Source of the DNA: JAKVCB01 sp963578605
GTDB taxonomy: Bacteria > Planctomycetota > Planctomycetia > Pirellulales > Lacipirellulaceae
NCBI GenBank assembly: GCA_963578605.1
Contig: CAUZEA010000028.1
Coordinates: 1-56,330 of the forward strand
DNA: 56,330 bases
Direction: 5' to 3'
In this document: positions 26,937-36,917 of the stretch, piece after piece
Layout of the letters: every line of letters begins with the position of its first letter
Position numbering within the stretch: the first letter of the stretch is position 1
Program-made: the position numbers and the translations under genes
Notes under the pieces: generated by a model
Seen by the model: the letters and a program-made list of their open reading frames with translations, nothing else
Told to the model about the DNA's origin: nothing
The model's database searches: none

Positions 26937-28172
26937 ATGACTACACGACAAACTGACCACTTACTACCGCTCCACCGTAACGCAGCAACTGTTCGGCGAC
27001 ACTTTGCCTCGAAATTTGGCGGGCAACTTCTGTGGTTGGCCCTGTGCGGGGTATTTTTGTTGAACCTCGCACCCCAAGCGGACGGCAGCTCGTTTAGTTT
27101 TACGCCCCTGGGCGACCTGCCGGGGGGAACGTTTGGCAGTTGGGCACATGACGTCTCGGCCGACGGTTCGGTCGCCGTGGGTCGCAGCCGGTCGGCCTCG
27201 GGTAATGAAGGCTTTCGCTGGACCAGCGGCGGTGGGATGGTTGGCCTGGGTGACCTGCCGGGGGGAAACTTTGACAGCCCGGCATATGGCGTTTCGGCTA
27301 ACGGTTTAGTGGTTGTCGGTCGGAGTTTCTCTACCTCGGGTGCTGAGGCTTTTCGTTGGACAAGTGGCACCGGGTTGGTCGACCTGGGTGACCTGCCAGG
27401 GGGAGGGTATTCGAGCTTTGCACGTGACGTTTCGGCCGACGGTTCGGTAGTCGTGGGTCGGAGCCAGTCGGCTTTGGGTTATGAGGTCTTTCGCTGGACC
27501 AGCGGTGGCGGGATGGTTGGCCTGGGTGAACTGCCGGGGGGAGATTATTACAGCTATGCACATGGCGTCTCGTCCGACGGTGCAGTGGTCGTAGGTTACG
27601 GTGCGTCGTCTTCGGGTTCGGAAGCCTTTCGCTGGACCAGTGGCGGCGGGATGGTCGGGCTGGGTGACCTGCCGGGGGGAGGTGATGCGAGCTTTGCTTG
27701 GGACGTCTCAGCCGACGGTTCGGTGGTCGTGGGTCTCGGCCGTTCGGCCTCGGGTAAAGAGGCTTTTCGCTGGACCAGCGGCGGCGGGATGGTCGGCCTG
27801 GGTGACCTGCCAGGGGGAATTTTTGAGAGTCAGGCACATGCCGTTTCGGCCGACGGTTCGGTGGTCGTGGGTGACAGCCAGTCGGCCTCGAGTTTGTTGG
27901 AAGCCTTTCTCTGGACCAGTGGCACCGGGATGCAGAATCTGCGTGACCTGTTAATCGCAGGCGGTGTGACATCGGTAACAAACTGGCGCTTGGCTAGCGC
28001 AACTGGGGTTTCGGCGGATGGCCACACGTTCGTCGGCTATGGAGTTAATCCGACGGGTGACAGTGAGGCGTGGATCGCCACGATTCCCGACATAGTCCCT
28101 GAACCGTCATGCATCGTCTTGGCTCTCTTTGGCTTCGCCTCCCTGGTTGGCTGTGGGTGCCGCCGCAGGTGA
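26937..28172 (+). CDS. HAF-repeat PEP-CTERM surface protein
   Basis: The 411-residue protein begins with a polar stretch and a hydrophobic export segment (QLLWLALCGVFLLNLAPQADG, about residues 30-50). It then has six copies of a roughly 47-residue repeat of the HAF type, each containing GLGDLPGG, VSADGSVVVGRS and EAFRWTSGGGMV. After a non-repeat segment (LLIAGGVTSVTNWRLASATG) it ends in VPEPSCIVLALFGFASLVG and the basic tail CGCRRR, a PEP-CTERM signal. It would be exported and processed by an exosortase; HAF repeats form a beta-propeller-like array. AGGAGA lies 8 nt before the ATG. It converges with the Nramp gene, only 4 bp away. Confidence 0.87.
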   Translation: MTTRQTDHLLPLHRNAATVRRHFASKFGGQLLWLALCGVFLLNLAPQADGSSFSFTPLGDLPGGTFGSWAHDVSADGSVAVGRSRSASGNEGFRWTSGGGMVGLGDLPGGNFDSPAYGVSANGLVVVGRSFSTSGAEAFRWTSGTGLVDLGDLPGGGYSSFARDVSADGSVVVGRSQSALGYEVFRWTSGGGMVGLGELPGGDYYSYAHGVSSDGAVVVGYGASSSGSEAFRWTSGGGMVGLGDLPGGGDASFAWDVSADGSVVVGLGRSASGKEAFRWTSGGGMVGLGDLPGGIFESQAHAVSADGSVVVGDSQSASSLLEAFLWTSGTGMQNLRDLLIAGGVTSVTNWRLASATGVSADGHTFVGYGVNPTGDSEAWIATIPDIVPEPSCIVLALFGFASLVGCGCRRR

Positions 28173-28176
28173 CCAA

Positions 28177-29496
28177 CTACGTGATCATCGGAAAAATCCA
28201 TGTTACGAATCTTTCGATAAACAGGTAAGTACTCCACACGGACAGTGCGAAGAGTATGGCCATCAGGCAGTTCTCCCACCAGCGGTTGCGATACTGTGCC
28301 CCGATGCAAGACGTACGCGCGGTGATGTACCACAGTGCGGCAGATAACAGAGGTAGCACCACAACACTCACGGCATTTCCGACAATCGTTAGCGTCACAA
28401 AGTCCGGCATTCCCGGAAGTGACCAGACAAGTGGTGAGATCAGGCACCAGGCGACGACCCATCGATAGACCGTGGACTGTTGGATATTCACAGGGCCGGT
28501 CGGGGCACTCGACTCCCCGGAGGTTCGCCGCCAATACCGGGCCGCGTCGCTACACAGGAGTCCATAGCCGGTGGCGTTCCCGACAACCGTGCTGTACGTC
28601 GCTGCGAATATACCTAAGTAGAACAGGGGCCCGCACCACTTGCCAAGCACAACCGTGATCAAATTTGCCAGGCTTTGCAGGTCCGTGACTTCGATTCCTC
28701 CCGGTTTGAGTACCTCCGCCCCAACCGTCCACACGGCCAGGTTGAGTATGACCACGACCAGTGTGCCGAAGGCCAGGTCATACAATTGTACGCGCCGGAA
28801 CCGAGGACCTTTCCACCCGTTCTGCTCGATAAAGTAAGGATAAAGCAGGTTGGCAATCGAGCCACCCACGGCCCCAATCAGCGACGTAAGAAGAAGAAAC
28901 ACGCCATAGGGTCCGTGCTGTTCGGGGATGGCGAACAGCATCATGCCACGAGCCATTTCAACTGGGTTGGGACCGCTCCAGATGGCCACTCCCAGCAACG
29001 AAATGCTCAACAATCCCAGAAAGACATAGAACAGCTTTTTAATGTGCTCAAAGCCTCCCCGAAACACGATCAGTGCCGCCACGGCTGCCCAGAATGTAGA
29101 CCAGACAAAGGGATTGCCCCAACCGGTCAGTTGCGACATTGATTCACCCACGCCACGCAAACTGAACGCGTTATAGATGTGGGCAAACACCAGGCCAGCG
29201 ATTCCCACCAACCAGGGAACGCAGCGGTGAATGCGGCGCATACCGGCCAGCACATTTTCTCCATGCTGATTGCAGAGTTGATATTTGGCGATGATGCTGA
29301 CAAACGTAAAACGCACGAACAGCGCCAGGGCAAGAGCCCACATGAGTGTGTAGCCATAGTTTCCGCCCGCCACGGCCGAATCTACCAGGTCGCCCGCGCC
29401 AAGCCATACGAGGGCGATGACGATTCCCGGGCCCATCGATCGCAAGTATCCCAGGAACGTCGTCGGAACTTTGGCAGTTATCTGCTGACTTGGCAC
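28177..29496 (-). CDS. Nramp-fold transporter lacking canonical metal motifs
   Basis: The 439-residue protein has about 11 helices and aligns with the Nramp family at GPGIVIALVWLGAGDLVDS and AVAGGNYGY (helix 1), LIGAVGGSIANLLYPYF (helix 6) and IYNAFSLRG. In manganese/iron Nramps helix 1 reads DPGN and helix 6 has an MPH motif. Here helix 1 reads GAGD (residues 33-36), so Asp is Gly and Asn is Asp, and helix 6 has LYPYF with no Met-Pro-His. The usual transition-metal site is therefore not conserved. It may carry another cation, like the Nramp-related magnesium transporters; this is inference. A 390-bp intergenic region divides it from the divergent PSD1 gene. Confidence 0.8.
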   Translation of the reverse strand: MPSQQITAKVPTTFLGYLRSMGPGIVIALVWLGAGDLVDSAVAGGNYGYTLMWALALALFVRFTFVSIIAKYQLCNQHGENVLAGMRRIHRCVPWLVGIAGLVFAHIYNAFSLRGVGESMSQLTGWGNPFVWSTFWAAVAALIVFRGGFEHIKKLFYVFLGLLSISLLGVAIWSGPNPVEMARGMMLFAIPEQHGPYGVFLLLTSLIGAVGGSIANLLYPYFIEQNGWKGPRFRRVQLYDLAFGTLVVVILNLAVWTVGAEVLKPGGIEVTDLQSLANLITVVLGKWCGPLFYLGIFAATYSTVVGNATGYGLLCSDAARYWRRTSGESSAPTGPVNIQQSTVYRWVVAWCLISPLVWSLPGMPDFVTLTIVGNAVSVVVLPLLSAALWYITARTSCIGAQYRNRWWENCLMAILFALSVWSTYLFIERFVTWIFPMIT

Positions 29497-29787
29497 TTCG
29501 GGTTCCTTCTTCTCCTCCCGCGGTTGGTGGCTCCGGTCAGAGGCACGGCGCGGGAGAAACGGTATGCAGAACCTCGACAGTTACTTTACTACATGTGATC
29601 AACGCCAGAAACAAGGGGTACCCAGGGAGGAACTGCGTGGAGCGGGCAGTGAGTTCCAGGCGTTTTTCGGTTGAGCGTCCCGTTTCCCCTTGAAGCACCC
29701 CACGGCCGGTAGTTCCTCGAGGCGTTAGCTCGCGGAGAATCGTGCCATATTCCCCGCCCACCGTTGGCCACCTGTCATGCCGGCACA

Positions 29788-29815
29788 TTGCGCTGGGGGA
29801 ACTTCCGGGTACAAT
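29788..29815 (+). promoter_or_regulatory. Possible promoter for the PSD1-DUF1501 pair
   Basis: TTGCGC at 29788-29793 and TACAAT at 29810-29815 are spaced by 16 bp and lie about 70 bp before the PSD1 start, in the 390-bp region (29497-29886) between two divergent genes. The -35 box is weak, so this is tentative. Nothing else recognisable lies in that region. Confidence 0.4.
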
Positions 29816-29886
29816 AGGAATGGACGTCTTGCATGTGACGTGTTTTGTCGCCAAGGATAATTGGGGACGGTTATTCAAACCTTGAT

Positions 29887-32800
29887 ATGAAAATGAGCCA
29901 ATCTTTGCAGAACTCGGTTATTTGCGCGATTGCGATCCGGGTCCTTGTATTGGAGTCCGGGCTCGCAGCGGACTCGGTCGATTTCGAAAAGGAGATTGCT
30001 CCGCTTCTCGCATCGCAATGCTTGGAGTGTCACGCGGGAGCGGAACCGAAAGCGGGGCTCGACCTCTCCGGGCACCAGGCGGCACTTCGTGGCGGTGACA
30101 ATGGCGTAGTGTTGGTCCCCGGCGATCTTGAGCAAAGTCGCTTGTGGGAGATGGTTTCCACCAACGAGATGCCCCCCAAGCATCCGCTCAAGGCAGCAGA
30201 AAAAGATGCATTGCGAAAGTGGATCGCAGCGGGCGCCCAGTGGGGCGCGGAGTCCATTGACCGTTTTCGCTACACCTCTGACAGTCGAGCTGGGTACGAC
30301 TGGTGGTCACTGCGGCCTTTGCAGCAGCCATCGCCATTAGAGAATCCCGCAGCAAATTGGTCTCGAAACGGCATTGACGGTTTCATCCTGGCGAAATTGC
30401 AGAGTGCCGGGCTCTGGCCGTCATCACAGGCCGACTCGCGCTCGTTGATTCGGAGACTCTACTTCGATTTGATCGGACTGCCGCCAACTCCTGAAGAGAT
30501 CGCCAAATTTGAAAATGACCCTTCCGACGAAGCCTACCTGCAAGTCGTCAACAAGCTGCTCGATTCACCTCGGTACGGCGAGCGATGGGGACGACATTGG
30601 CTGGACGTCGTGCGTTATGGTGAGAGCAACGGTTTTGAACGCAACGCTCCGCGGCGAAATTTCTGGTACTACCGCGATTGGGTCATTCAGGCATTGAACG
30701 AGGACTTGCCGTACGACGAATTCGTCCGGATGCAATTGGTGGGTGATTTGAAGAAATCGGGTCCCCAGGGCGTTGCTGCGGCCGGGTTCCTTGTTGCCGG
30801 CATTCACAATACCATCGTGGGTGAGAGTCCGCGAATGAAAAATCTTGCTCGCCAGGATGAGTTGGCAGAACTGGTCGGCACGATTTGTCAGACATTCCTG
30901 GCACTAACCGCTAACTGCGCACGATGTCACGATCACAAGTTCGATCCAATCCGACAGGTTGAATACTATCGCCTGGCGGCGGCCGTTGCTGGTGTGAATC
31001 ATGGTGAACGAACGGAGCGAACTGCCGACGAGCAATTGCACATTGACAATCTCTATGCCGAAATTGATCTCCTGTCCAAGTCGTTGGGCAGAATCGATGC
31101 TTCTGCCCGCGCGGCGATTTTCGAGTTGCGGTCGGCAGGAGTGTTGGCGAAGCCGACGCCGCCCACGCCGATCGCCCAATGGGAATTCGATGACGATTTG
31201 CAAGATCACATCGGCAATCTCCATGGTAAGGAGGTCGGTTCTGCCACACTCGAATCTGGTGCGCTCGTGCTGGATGGCACGAGTTACGTCGAAACGCCGG
31301 CGATCGACAAGACGATTGAGGAAAAAACGCTTGAAGCGTGGGTGCAACTTGAAACGCTCGATCAATCGGGTGGAGGTGTGATCAGCATCGAATCGGAGAG
31401 GGGCGGGCAATTTGATTCGATCGTGTTTGCCGAGTTGGAAACGAATCGTTGGATGGCGGGCAGTGAAGGCTTTGTGCGAACCGAGTCGTTTCAGGGGCCC
31501 CAAGAGCTTGGAGCCGTCAAACGCCCGGTTCATCTCGCGATTGTTTATCAAGCGGACGGTACGATCATTGGCTATCGCGACGGCAAGCCTTACGGTCGCG
31601 GGATTCAGCAATCGAAGCTGGCTCGCTATAAAAAAAACTCGGCACACATCGTCTTTGGCTTGCGACACAAGCCCGCGGGCAGCAACAAACACCTGCAAGG
31701 AAAAATTCTCCGGGCGAGTTTATACGACCGCGTTTTATCGGCAGATGAAGTTGCCGCGTCGGCGGGGACCAGTCCGGACTACGTGGCAGAAACCGAGATT
31801 GTTGAGTGGTTGCCCAAGCGGCAACGGGCTGAACGTGAGCGGTTGAAGTCGGAAATAACAGAGCGAAGCACGCGACTTGCGACCATCAGCGAGAATTCGA
31901 AACGCGTGATGTATGCTGTCACTCCGACGGACACACCCGCGGCGACCAGGTTTCTGCATCGTGGCGATATCGATCGCGAAGGTGACCTTGTTATGCCCGG
32001 TGGTGTCGCGTCGGTTGCGGGTGTCGATGCGAAATTCCATCTCGAAGCGAACGCCCCCGATTCCGAGCGACGACGACGGCTGGCTGCGTGGATCACCGGG
32101 GAGAACAACGACCTGTTCGCCCGTGTTATTGTTAATCGCGTGTGGCATTACCATTTCGGTAACGGGTTGGTCGATACGCCCAGCGATTTCGGGTTCAACG
32201 GGGGGCGCCCCAGTCATCCGCAGTTGATCGATTGGCTGGTGCATCAGCTAAGGGCAAGTGACTTCCGGTTGAAGCCGCTGCATCGACTCATGGTGACGTC
32301 GAGTACTTATCGGCAAGCCTCGGCCTCAATCGGTGTCGCCCAGGCCACCGATGCCAACAACCGTTTGCTGTGGAGGATGAGTCCGCGGCGGCTTGAGGCG
32401 GAAGTCGTGCGGGATTCGATGCTGGCCGTGGCCGGCAAGTTGAATCTGACGATGGGCGGTGCGGGTTTTGAGGATGTGACCGTGACAGAAAACAATGGAA
32501 CAAACTATTACGAGCCGCTCGACGTCGACGGCGACGCGTGGTTCCGCCGCACGATCTATCGGTTCAGCCCGCGCGGTGGTCGCAGCGCCTTGCTCGACAC
32601 GTTTGACTGCCCCGATCCATCTGCCGCGGCACCACGCAGGGCAGTGACGACCACGCCACTGCAGGCGTTGAGTCTGCTGAACAACGCGTTCGTGTTGCGA
32701 ATGAGCAATTACCTTGCCGAACGAGTCGCCGGCAGGGTCCAGGGTGACACGGCTTTACAGGTTGGTCACGCATGGCAGCTGGCTATTGGCCGCGAACCGA

Positions 32801-32904
32801 ATGGACACGAACGACAACTCTCTGTCGAACTCGTGGATACGCACGGGTTGGCGGTGTTGTGCCGCGGGCTGTTCAATGCAAATGAGTTCGTCATCGTTGA
32901 TTAA
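29887..32904 (+). CDS. PSD1-type cytochrome/DUF1549-LamG-DUF1553 protein
   Basis: This 1005-residue exported protein has a short signal peptide, then a planctomycete cytochrome c-type domain with one heme-binding CLECH (near residue 45), followed by DUF1549 (RLYFDLIGLPPTPEEI, DVVRYGESNGFERN, and a second CARCH motif in ANCARCHDHKFDPI). A LamG domain follows (LDGTSYVETPAIDKTIEEKT), then DUF1553 (RLAAWITGENNDLFARVIVN, VWHYHFGNGLV, PRRLEAEVVRDSML). These proteins are almost restricted to planctomycetes and relatives, and their role is unknown; a redox or substrate-binding function in the periplasm is assumed. The ATG at 29887 fits a signal peptide better than the upstream GTG at 29845. The stop overlaps the next start (TAATG). 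Confidence 0.88.
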   Translation: MKMSQSLQNSVICAIAIRVLVLESGLAADSVDFEKEIAPLLASQCLECHAGAEPKAGLDLSGHQAALRGGDNGVVLVPGDLEQSRLWEMVSTNEMPPKHPLKAAEKDALRKWIAAGAQWGAESIDRFRYTSDSRAGYDWWSLRPLQQPSPLENPAANWSRNGIDGFILAKLQSAGLWPSSQADSRSLIRRLYFDLIGLPPTPEEIAKFENDPSDEAYLQVVNKLLDSPRYGERWGRHWLDVVRYGESNGFERNAPRRNFWYYRDWVIQALNEDLPYDEFVRMQLVGDLKKSGPQGVAAAGFLVAGIHNTIVGESPRMKNLARQDELAELVGTICQTFLALTANCARCHDHKFDPIRQVEYYRLAAAVAGVNHGERTERTADEQLHIDNLYAEIDLLSKSLGRIDASARAAIFELRSAGVLAKPTPPTPIAQWEFDDDLQDHIGNLHGKEVGSATLESGALVLDGTSYVETPAIDKTIEEKTLEAWVQLETLDQSGGGVISIESERGGQFDSIVFAELETNRWMAGSEGFVRTESFQGPQELGAVKRPVHLAIVYQADGTIIGYRDGKPYGRGIQQSKLARYKKNSAHIVFGLRHKPAGSNKHLQGKILRASLYDRVLSADEVAASAGTSPDYVAETEIVEWLPKRQRAERERLKSEITERSTRLATISENSKRVMYAVTPTDTPAATRFLHRGDIDREGDLVMPGGVASVAGVDAKFHLEANAPDSERRRRLAAWITGENNDLFARVIVNRVWHYHFGNGLVDTPSDFGFNGGRPSHPQLIDWLVHQLRASDFRLKPLHRLMVTSSTYRQASASIGVAQATDANNRLLWRMSPRRLEAEVVRDSMLAVAGKLNLTMGGAGFEDVTVTENNGTNYYEPLDVDGDAWFRRTIYRFSPRGGRSALLDTFDCPDPSAAAPRRAVTTTPLQALSLLNNAFVLRMSNYLAERVAGRVQGDTALQVGHAWQLAIGREPNGHERQLSVELVDTHGLAVLCRGLFNANEFVIVD

Positions 32905-34355
32905 TGTCAGGTCCAAACAAGATGATCCCATCACGGAATTTGAATCGTCGCGACTTGTTTCATTGGGGCTGCAATGGACTCGGCGCAACGGCGTTGTTCA
33001 ATCTGCTGGGTCGCGACCATCGACTTGCGGCCGAGCCATTGCCGGCGACGGCAAACACGCATGAGCCCAAGGCAAAACGCGCGATTCACATCTGCCTCGT
33101 CGGGGGTATGAGTCATCTCGACTCGTTCGACTACAAGCCGGCCCTTGAAGAAAACCACGGTAAGACGCTAGAGTACGACAAGAAACCAGACATCTTCTTT
33201 GGCATGATCGGTCTTTTGCGCAAACCCGATTTCCAGTTCAAACCACGCGGGCAAAGTGGCTTGATGATTTCGGACTTGTTTCCGCACATCGCCCAATTGG
33301 CAGACGAGCTGACGATTCTGAAATCGATGGAATCGAATTCTGCGAATCACACGCCAGCGTTGTTTCTCGAGAATTCTGGTTTTGAAGCCAACGGCTTCCC
33401 CTCGCTGGGCAGTTGGTTGTCCTATGGCCTGGGCTCGGAGACAGAAACCTTGCCGGTCTACGTTGTCCTTTCGGACGAGCGCGGCGGGCCGAACGGTGGT
33501 GCTACGAATTGGTCGAACGCATTCCTGCCAGGGCATTCGCAGGGTGTAGAACTGCGGGGGGGTAATCAACCGGTGCGTGATTTATTTCCTGCCCTGGAAC
33601 TTGCCGCCGGTGCCGACAAAGCGACCTGGGAGTTTGTCAACGCCATCAATCAAGACCACGCTGCACGCGTTGGTGAAGATCCAGTGCTTTCGGCCCGAAT
33701 CCGAAGTTATCAACTGGCGGCCCAAATGCAACTGTCGGTTCCTGAGGTTAGCGATCTGTCGGCCGAAACTCAAACCACGCACGACACTTATGGAGTGAAT
33801 GACGAGAACACCGCCGACATGGGGCGTCGTTGTTTGCTTGCTCGGCGACTGGTCGAGCGCGGAGTTCGCTTCGTTCAGCTCTATTCCGGCGGGCCGATCG
33901 GGGGTTCGCCACGTGCCAGTTGGGACGCGCACGAAAGCGTGAAACAGAATCACGCGCGTGAAGCCGGACGTATCGACAAACCCGTGGCCGCACTGCTGCA
34001 CGACCTCAAGCAACGCGGTTTGTTGGAAGATACGCTCGTGTTGTTCACGACCGAATTCGGTCGCACACCTTTCACGCAATCCGCCGCCGGTGTGATCGGC
34101 GAAGGGCGTGATCACAATCGCTATGGATTCTCGATTTGGATGGCCGGCGCGGGTGTCAAACCCGGCATGGCGTTCGGATCAACCGACGAGTTGGGCTGGA
34201 AAACGGTCGAGCGTCCCATTCCGTGGCACGACTTCCACGCCACAGTGTTGCATTTGTTCGGCATCAATCATGAGAGGCTCACCTTCTATCACAACGGGAT
34301 TCAGCGCCGCCTGACGAATGTCCATGGCGAAGTGGTGAAGGAAATTCTTGCGTAA
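32904..34355 (+). CDS. DUF1501 Tat-exported protein
   Basis: The 483-residue protein starts with a twin-arginine-like signal (NLNRRDLFHWGCNGLGATAL) and has the features of DUF1501, an alkaline-phosphatase/sulfatase-like fold: GGMSHLDSFDYKPAL, SNSANHTPALFLENSGFEAN, RRCLLARRLVERGVRFVQLY, and FTTEFGRTPF near the C terminus. It begins on the stop codon of the PSD1 gene (TAATG at 32902-32906), so the two are translationally coupled, which is the usual genomic arrangement in planctomycetes. Function is unknown. A relic of another member lies at 2781-2930. Confidence 0.87.
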   Translation: MSGPNKMIPSRNLNRRDLFHWGCNGLGATALFNLLGRDHRLAAEPLPATANTHEPKAKRAIHICLVGGMSHLDSFDYKPALEENHGKTLEYDKKPDIFFGMIGLLRKPDFQFKPRGQSGLMISDLFPHIAQLADELTILKSMESNSANHTPALFLENSGFEANGFPSLGSWLSYGLGSETETLPVYVVLSDERGGPNGGATNWSNAFLPGHSQGVELRGGNQPVRDLFPALELAAGADKATWEFVNAINQDHAARVGEDPVLSARIRSYQLAAQMQLSVPEVSDLSAETQTTHDTYGVNDENTADMGRRCLLARRLVERGVRFVQLYSGGPIGGSPRASWDAHESVKQNHAREAGRIDKPVAALLHDLKQRGLLEDTLVLFTTEFGRTPFTQSAAGVIGEGRDHNRYGFSIWMAGAGVKPGMAFGSTDELGWKTVERPIPWHDFHATVLHLFGINHERLTFYHNGIQRRLTNVHGEVVKEILA

Positions 34356-34509
34356 ACATCGATTCTGAGCTCGCGGCCAGAATTCCGGGCTGCCGCACCG
34401 GTGGGGAGGGTCGGCCCCATCGTTTTAACAAGATGCGCCCCGCAAAAAGGTTGCCTGAGCATCATCATTGCTGTGGTGGTAGTTCCAAAAAATCCGCATA
34501 CTTGTACCC

Positions 34510-35184
34510 ATGAGCACTATCGCATTTTTAAAAGCATTCATGGGCCTCTTTGCAATGATGAACCCTATCGGGAATACAGGGATCTTCATCAGCACCGTTG
34601 GAGACCTGCCTACTCGCTTCAAAGTCAAGGCGGCCCTCAAGACTTCTCTGGCCGTCCTGGTCATTCTGGAAATTTCCATATTTGGAGGTACCGCCATCCT
34701 CCAAGTCTTTGGTATATCTCTCTCTGCCTTCCAGGCTGCTGGCGGGCTGATTGTGTTGTTGATCGGGCTGCACATGATCATGGGGAAGGAAAACACGGCC
34801 CACCAGACCGAAGGGGCCAAAGCTGCTCTTGCTGATTTAAAGAACACCGAAGACGAGGTCAACCAGAAACTGATCGTTCCGCTCGCGATGCCCATTCTTG
34901 GCGGGCCTGGCTCTATTACGACCGTGGTCACCGTAGCCGCCGCCCATTCCTCGCTGGAGGGACATGTGGGAACGGCCGCTGGAACCGCGGCGATGGTCCT
35001 GACACTTTTTGTTTGTTTTGCACTCTCGGGATTTCTGGGCCGGTTTCTAAGCGCCCATGCCCAGCAAATCATCTTGCGATTTATGGGGCTCATTCTCGTC
35101 GCGATTGGTATGGATATGATACTCAGCGGTCTGGAAACTTCGGTGGCTCATTTTGTAGAAACCAAGATGCCATTAACCCACTGA
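34510..35184 (+). CDS. marC: MarC-family integral membrane protein
   Basis: The 224-residue protein has six hydrophobic segments and the MarC/YhgN signatures: LKAFMGLFAMMNPIGNTGIF in the first helix, LEISIFGGTAILQVFGISLS, AFQAAGGLIVLLIGLHMIMG, and PLAMPILGGPGSITTVVTVA after the central loop, which is the most conserved motif of the family. It lies in the inner membrane. MarC proteins were once linked to antibiotic resistance, but their substrate is unproven. It follows the DUF1501 gene after 154 bp and precedes the GH32 gene on the same strand. Confidence 0.87.
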   Translation: MSTIAFLKAFMGLFAMMNPIGNTGIFISTVGDLPTRFKVKAALKTSLAVLVILEISIFGGTAILQVFGISLSAFQAAGGLIVLLIGLHMIMGKENTAHQTEGAKAALADLKNTEDEVNQKLIVPLAMPILGGPGSITTVVTVAAAHSSLEGHVGTAAGTAAMVLTLFVCFALSGFLGRFLSAHAQQIILRFMGLILVAIGMDMILSGLETSVAHFVETKMPLTH

Positions 35185-35232
35185 AATATTTTCTTCAGTG
35201 TCGGGCTTTCTTTTTCGTGAGGAGCACGTGTG

Positions 35233-36651
35233 ATGGCATCCCCTGCCAGCGATCCCCACTATCCGCGCTTTCACTTTGCGCCTGAATCTGGAACCCTCAA
35301 CGATCCCTGCGGTGTCGTTTGGCAAGGCGGCGAATGCCACCTCTTCTATCAACGGCACGCGTGCTGGGGCCACGCCGCTTCGTCCGACCTGGTGCACTGG
35401 CGGCATCTCCCGCTCGCCCTGAAGCCGACGCCCGGCACCAGTGACGAGGGCGGTTGTTGGTCTGGATCGGCAGGCATCGCCGACGGTAAGCCGGTTATCC
35501 TCTATACCGGTGTCGACCTGCCGCCGGTCGATCAGGCCCGTGTCTGGCGCCAGGTTGTGTGCCTGGCGACAGGCAGCGATGACCTTGCGACCTGGACCAA
35601 GCACCCAGCCAACCCCCTGGTCGACCATCCCCCAGGCACGCCAGATTTTCGAGATCCCTGTTTCTGGAAGGAAGGTGGGGACTGGTACATGCTGGTTGGA
35701 GCCGGCATCGAGTACCAGGGAGGTACCGCCCTGTTGTATCGATCAGCTGACCTGGTGCAGTGGGAATACCTGCATCCACTCTGCACCGACCATCCGGATA
35801 TCACCAACCGCTGTTGGGAGTGCCCGGACTTCTTTACTCTTGGCGACCGTCACGTGCTGGTCACGTCTCGTCTGTCACCCCTGCTGTCGTATGCCAGCAT
35901 GGATGCCACCCGCGTCATGATGAGTACGTTCTATGACACCGGTTCCTACAAAGACCAACGTTTCACTCGCGAGGTAACAGGTAATCTCGACGCCGGAGGT
36001 CACTTCTACGCAGCCAAGTCCGGGCTCGATGACAAGGGCCGGCGACTGCTGTTCGGCTGGATCTGGGAGGGGCGTCCCAATGAGAGTTGGCAGAAAGCCG
36101 GCTGGGCCGGCATGATATCCCTGCCTCGCCTCCTGAGCCTGGCCGAGGACGGCACCATGCGGTACTCCCCACCCGACGAACTGCAGATGCTCCGCGGTAG
36201 CCATGAGGAGGTGGCCGGCGTCGCGCTGTCGGACGAGACGGTTGCACTCGATACGATCAACGGCGATTGTCTGGAACTGATCGCCGAATTCGTGCCCGGC
36301 ACCGCCGAGAAATTCGGCCTGGCCCTGCGCCGTTCACCCGACGGCCAGGAACAGACCCTGCTGGCCTATCGTCCTCGCGAGGCCACGCTCACCGTGGAGC
36401 GACACCAATCCAGTCTTGATCCCGACCTGTGGACCTATCCTCGGGGAGGCAAACTACCGCTGGCAGATGGTGAGAATCTGCAGCTGCACGTATTTCTCGA
36501 CCGTTCGGTCATCGAGGTTTTCGCTAACGGCAAGCTGTGCCTGACGTCGCGCATTTATCCCACCCGCGATGACAGTCTGGGCATCGCCGCGCTGGCTCAT
36601 GGCGGTAGTGCCACCCTGCCACGAATCGAAGCCTGGGAGCTGACGCCGTGA
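35233..36651 (+). CDS. GH32 beta-fructosidase
   Basis: The 472-residue enzyme has the three GH32 catalytic blocks in order: NDPCG at residues 23-27 (nucleophile Asp), FRDP at 139-142 (transition-state stabiliser Asp) and ECPD at 196-199 (acid/base Glu). The five-bladed propeller is followed by the beta-sandwich domain ending in VFLDRSVIEVFANGKLCLTS, typical of invertases and levanases. There is no signal peptide, so it would act in the cytoplasm on sucrose, sucrose-6-phosphate or imported fructo-oligosaccharides. The ATG at 35233 is chosen over the GTG directly before it; GAGGAG at 35218-35223 is the ribosome site. No fructose transporter or kinase is next to it. Confidence 0.88.
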   Translation: MASPASDPHYPRFHFAPESGTLNDPCGVVWQGGECHLFYQRHACWGHAASSDLVHWRHLPLALKPTPGTSDEGGCWSGSAGIADGKPVILYTGVDLPPVDQARVWRQVVCLATGSDDLATWTKHPANPLVDHPPGTPDFRDPCFWKEGGDWYMLVGAGIEYQGGTALLYRSADLVQWEYLHPLCTDHPDITNRCWECPDFFTLGDRHVLVTSRLSPLLSYASMDATRVMMSTFYDTGSYKDQRFTREVTGNLDAGGHFYAAKSGLDDKGRRLLFGWIWEGRPNESWQKAGWAGMISLPRLLSLAEDGTMRYSPPDELQMLRGSHEEVAGVALSDETVALDTINGDCLELIAEFVPGTAEKFGLALRRSPDGQEQTLLAYRPREATLTVERHQSSLDPDLWTYPRGGKLPLADGENLQLHVFLDRSVIEVFANGKLCLTSRIYPTRDDSLGIAALAHGGSATLPRIEAWELTP

Positions 36652-36917
36652 CAACGCCGGCAACGACTTTATCGATTTCGCAGCTGGCGACCAAACCGCC
36701 TTCGCGCTGCGGTCAGACGGCTTGAGCGTAGCGCAACCGGCAATGAACACAGCCGATTCCCTTAACCCTGATTCTCCCACTCACCCTGGTACAAAAGCTG
36801 GGTTTGGACATCCAGGGCGATGATCGCAATAGTAGACTCTTTTCGCTTGCGAATTCACGCGACGCACGCGACATGGTCGAGTCAGGTCGCCCACCAGCTT
36901 GTGGTTTACTTTAAGCC

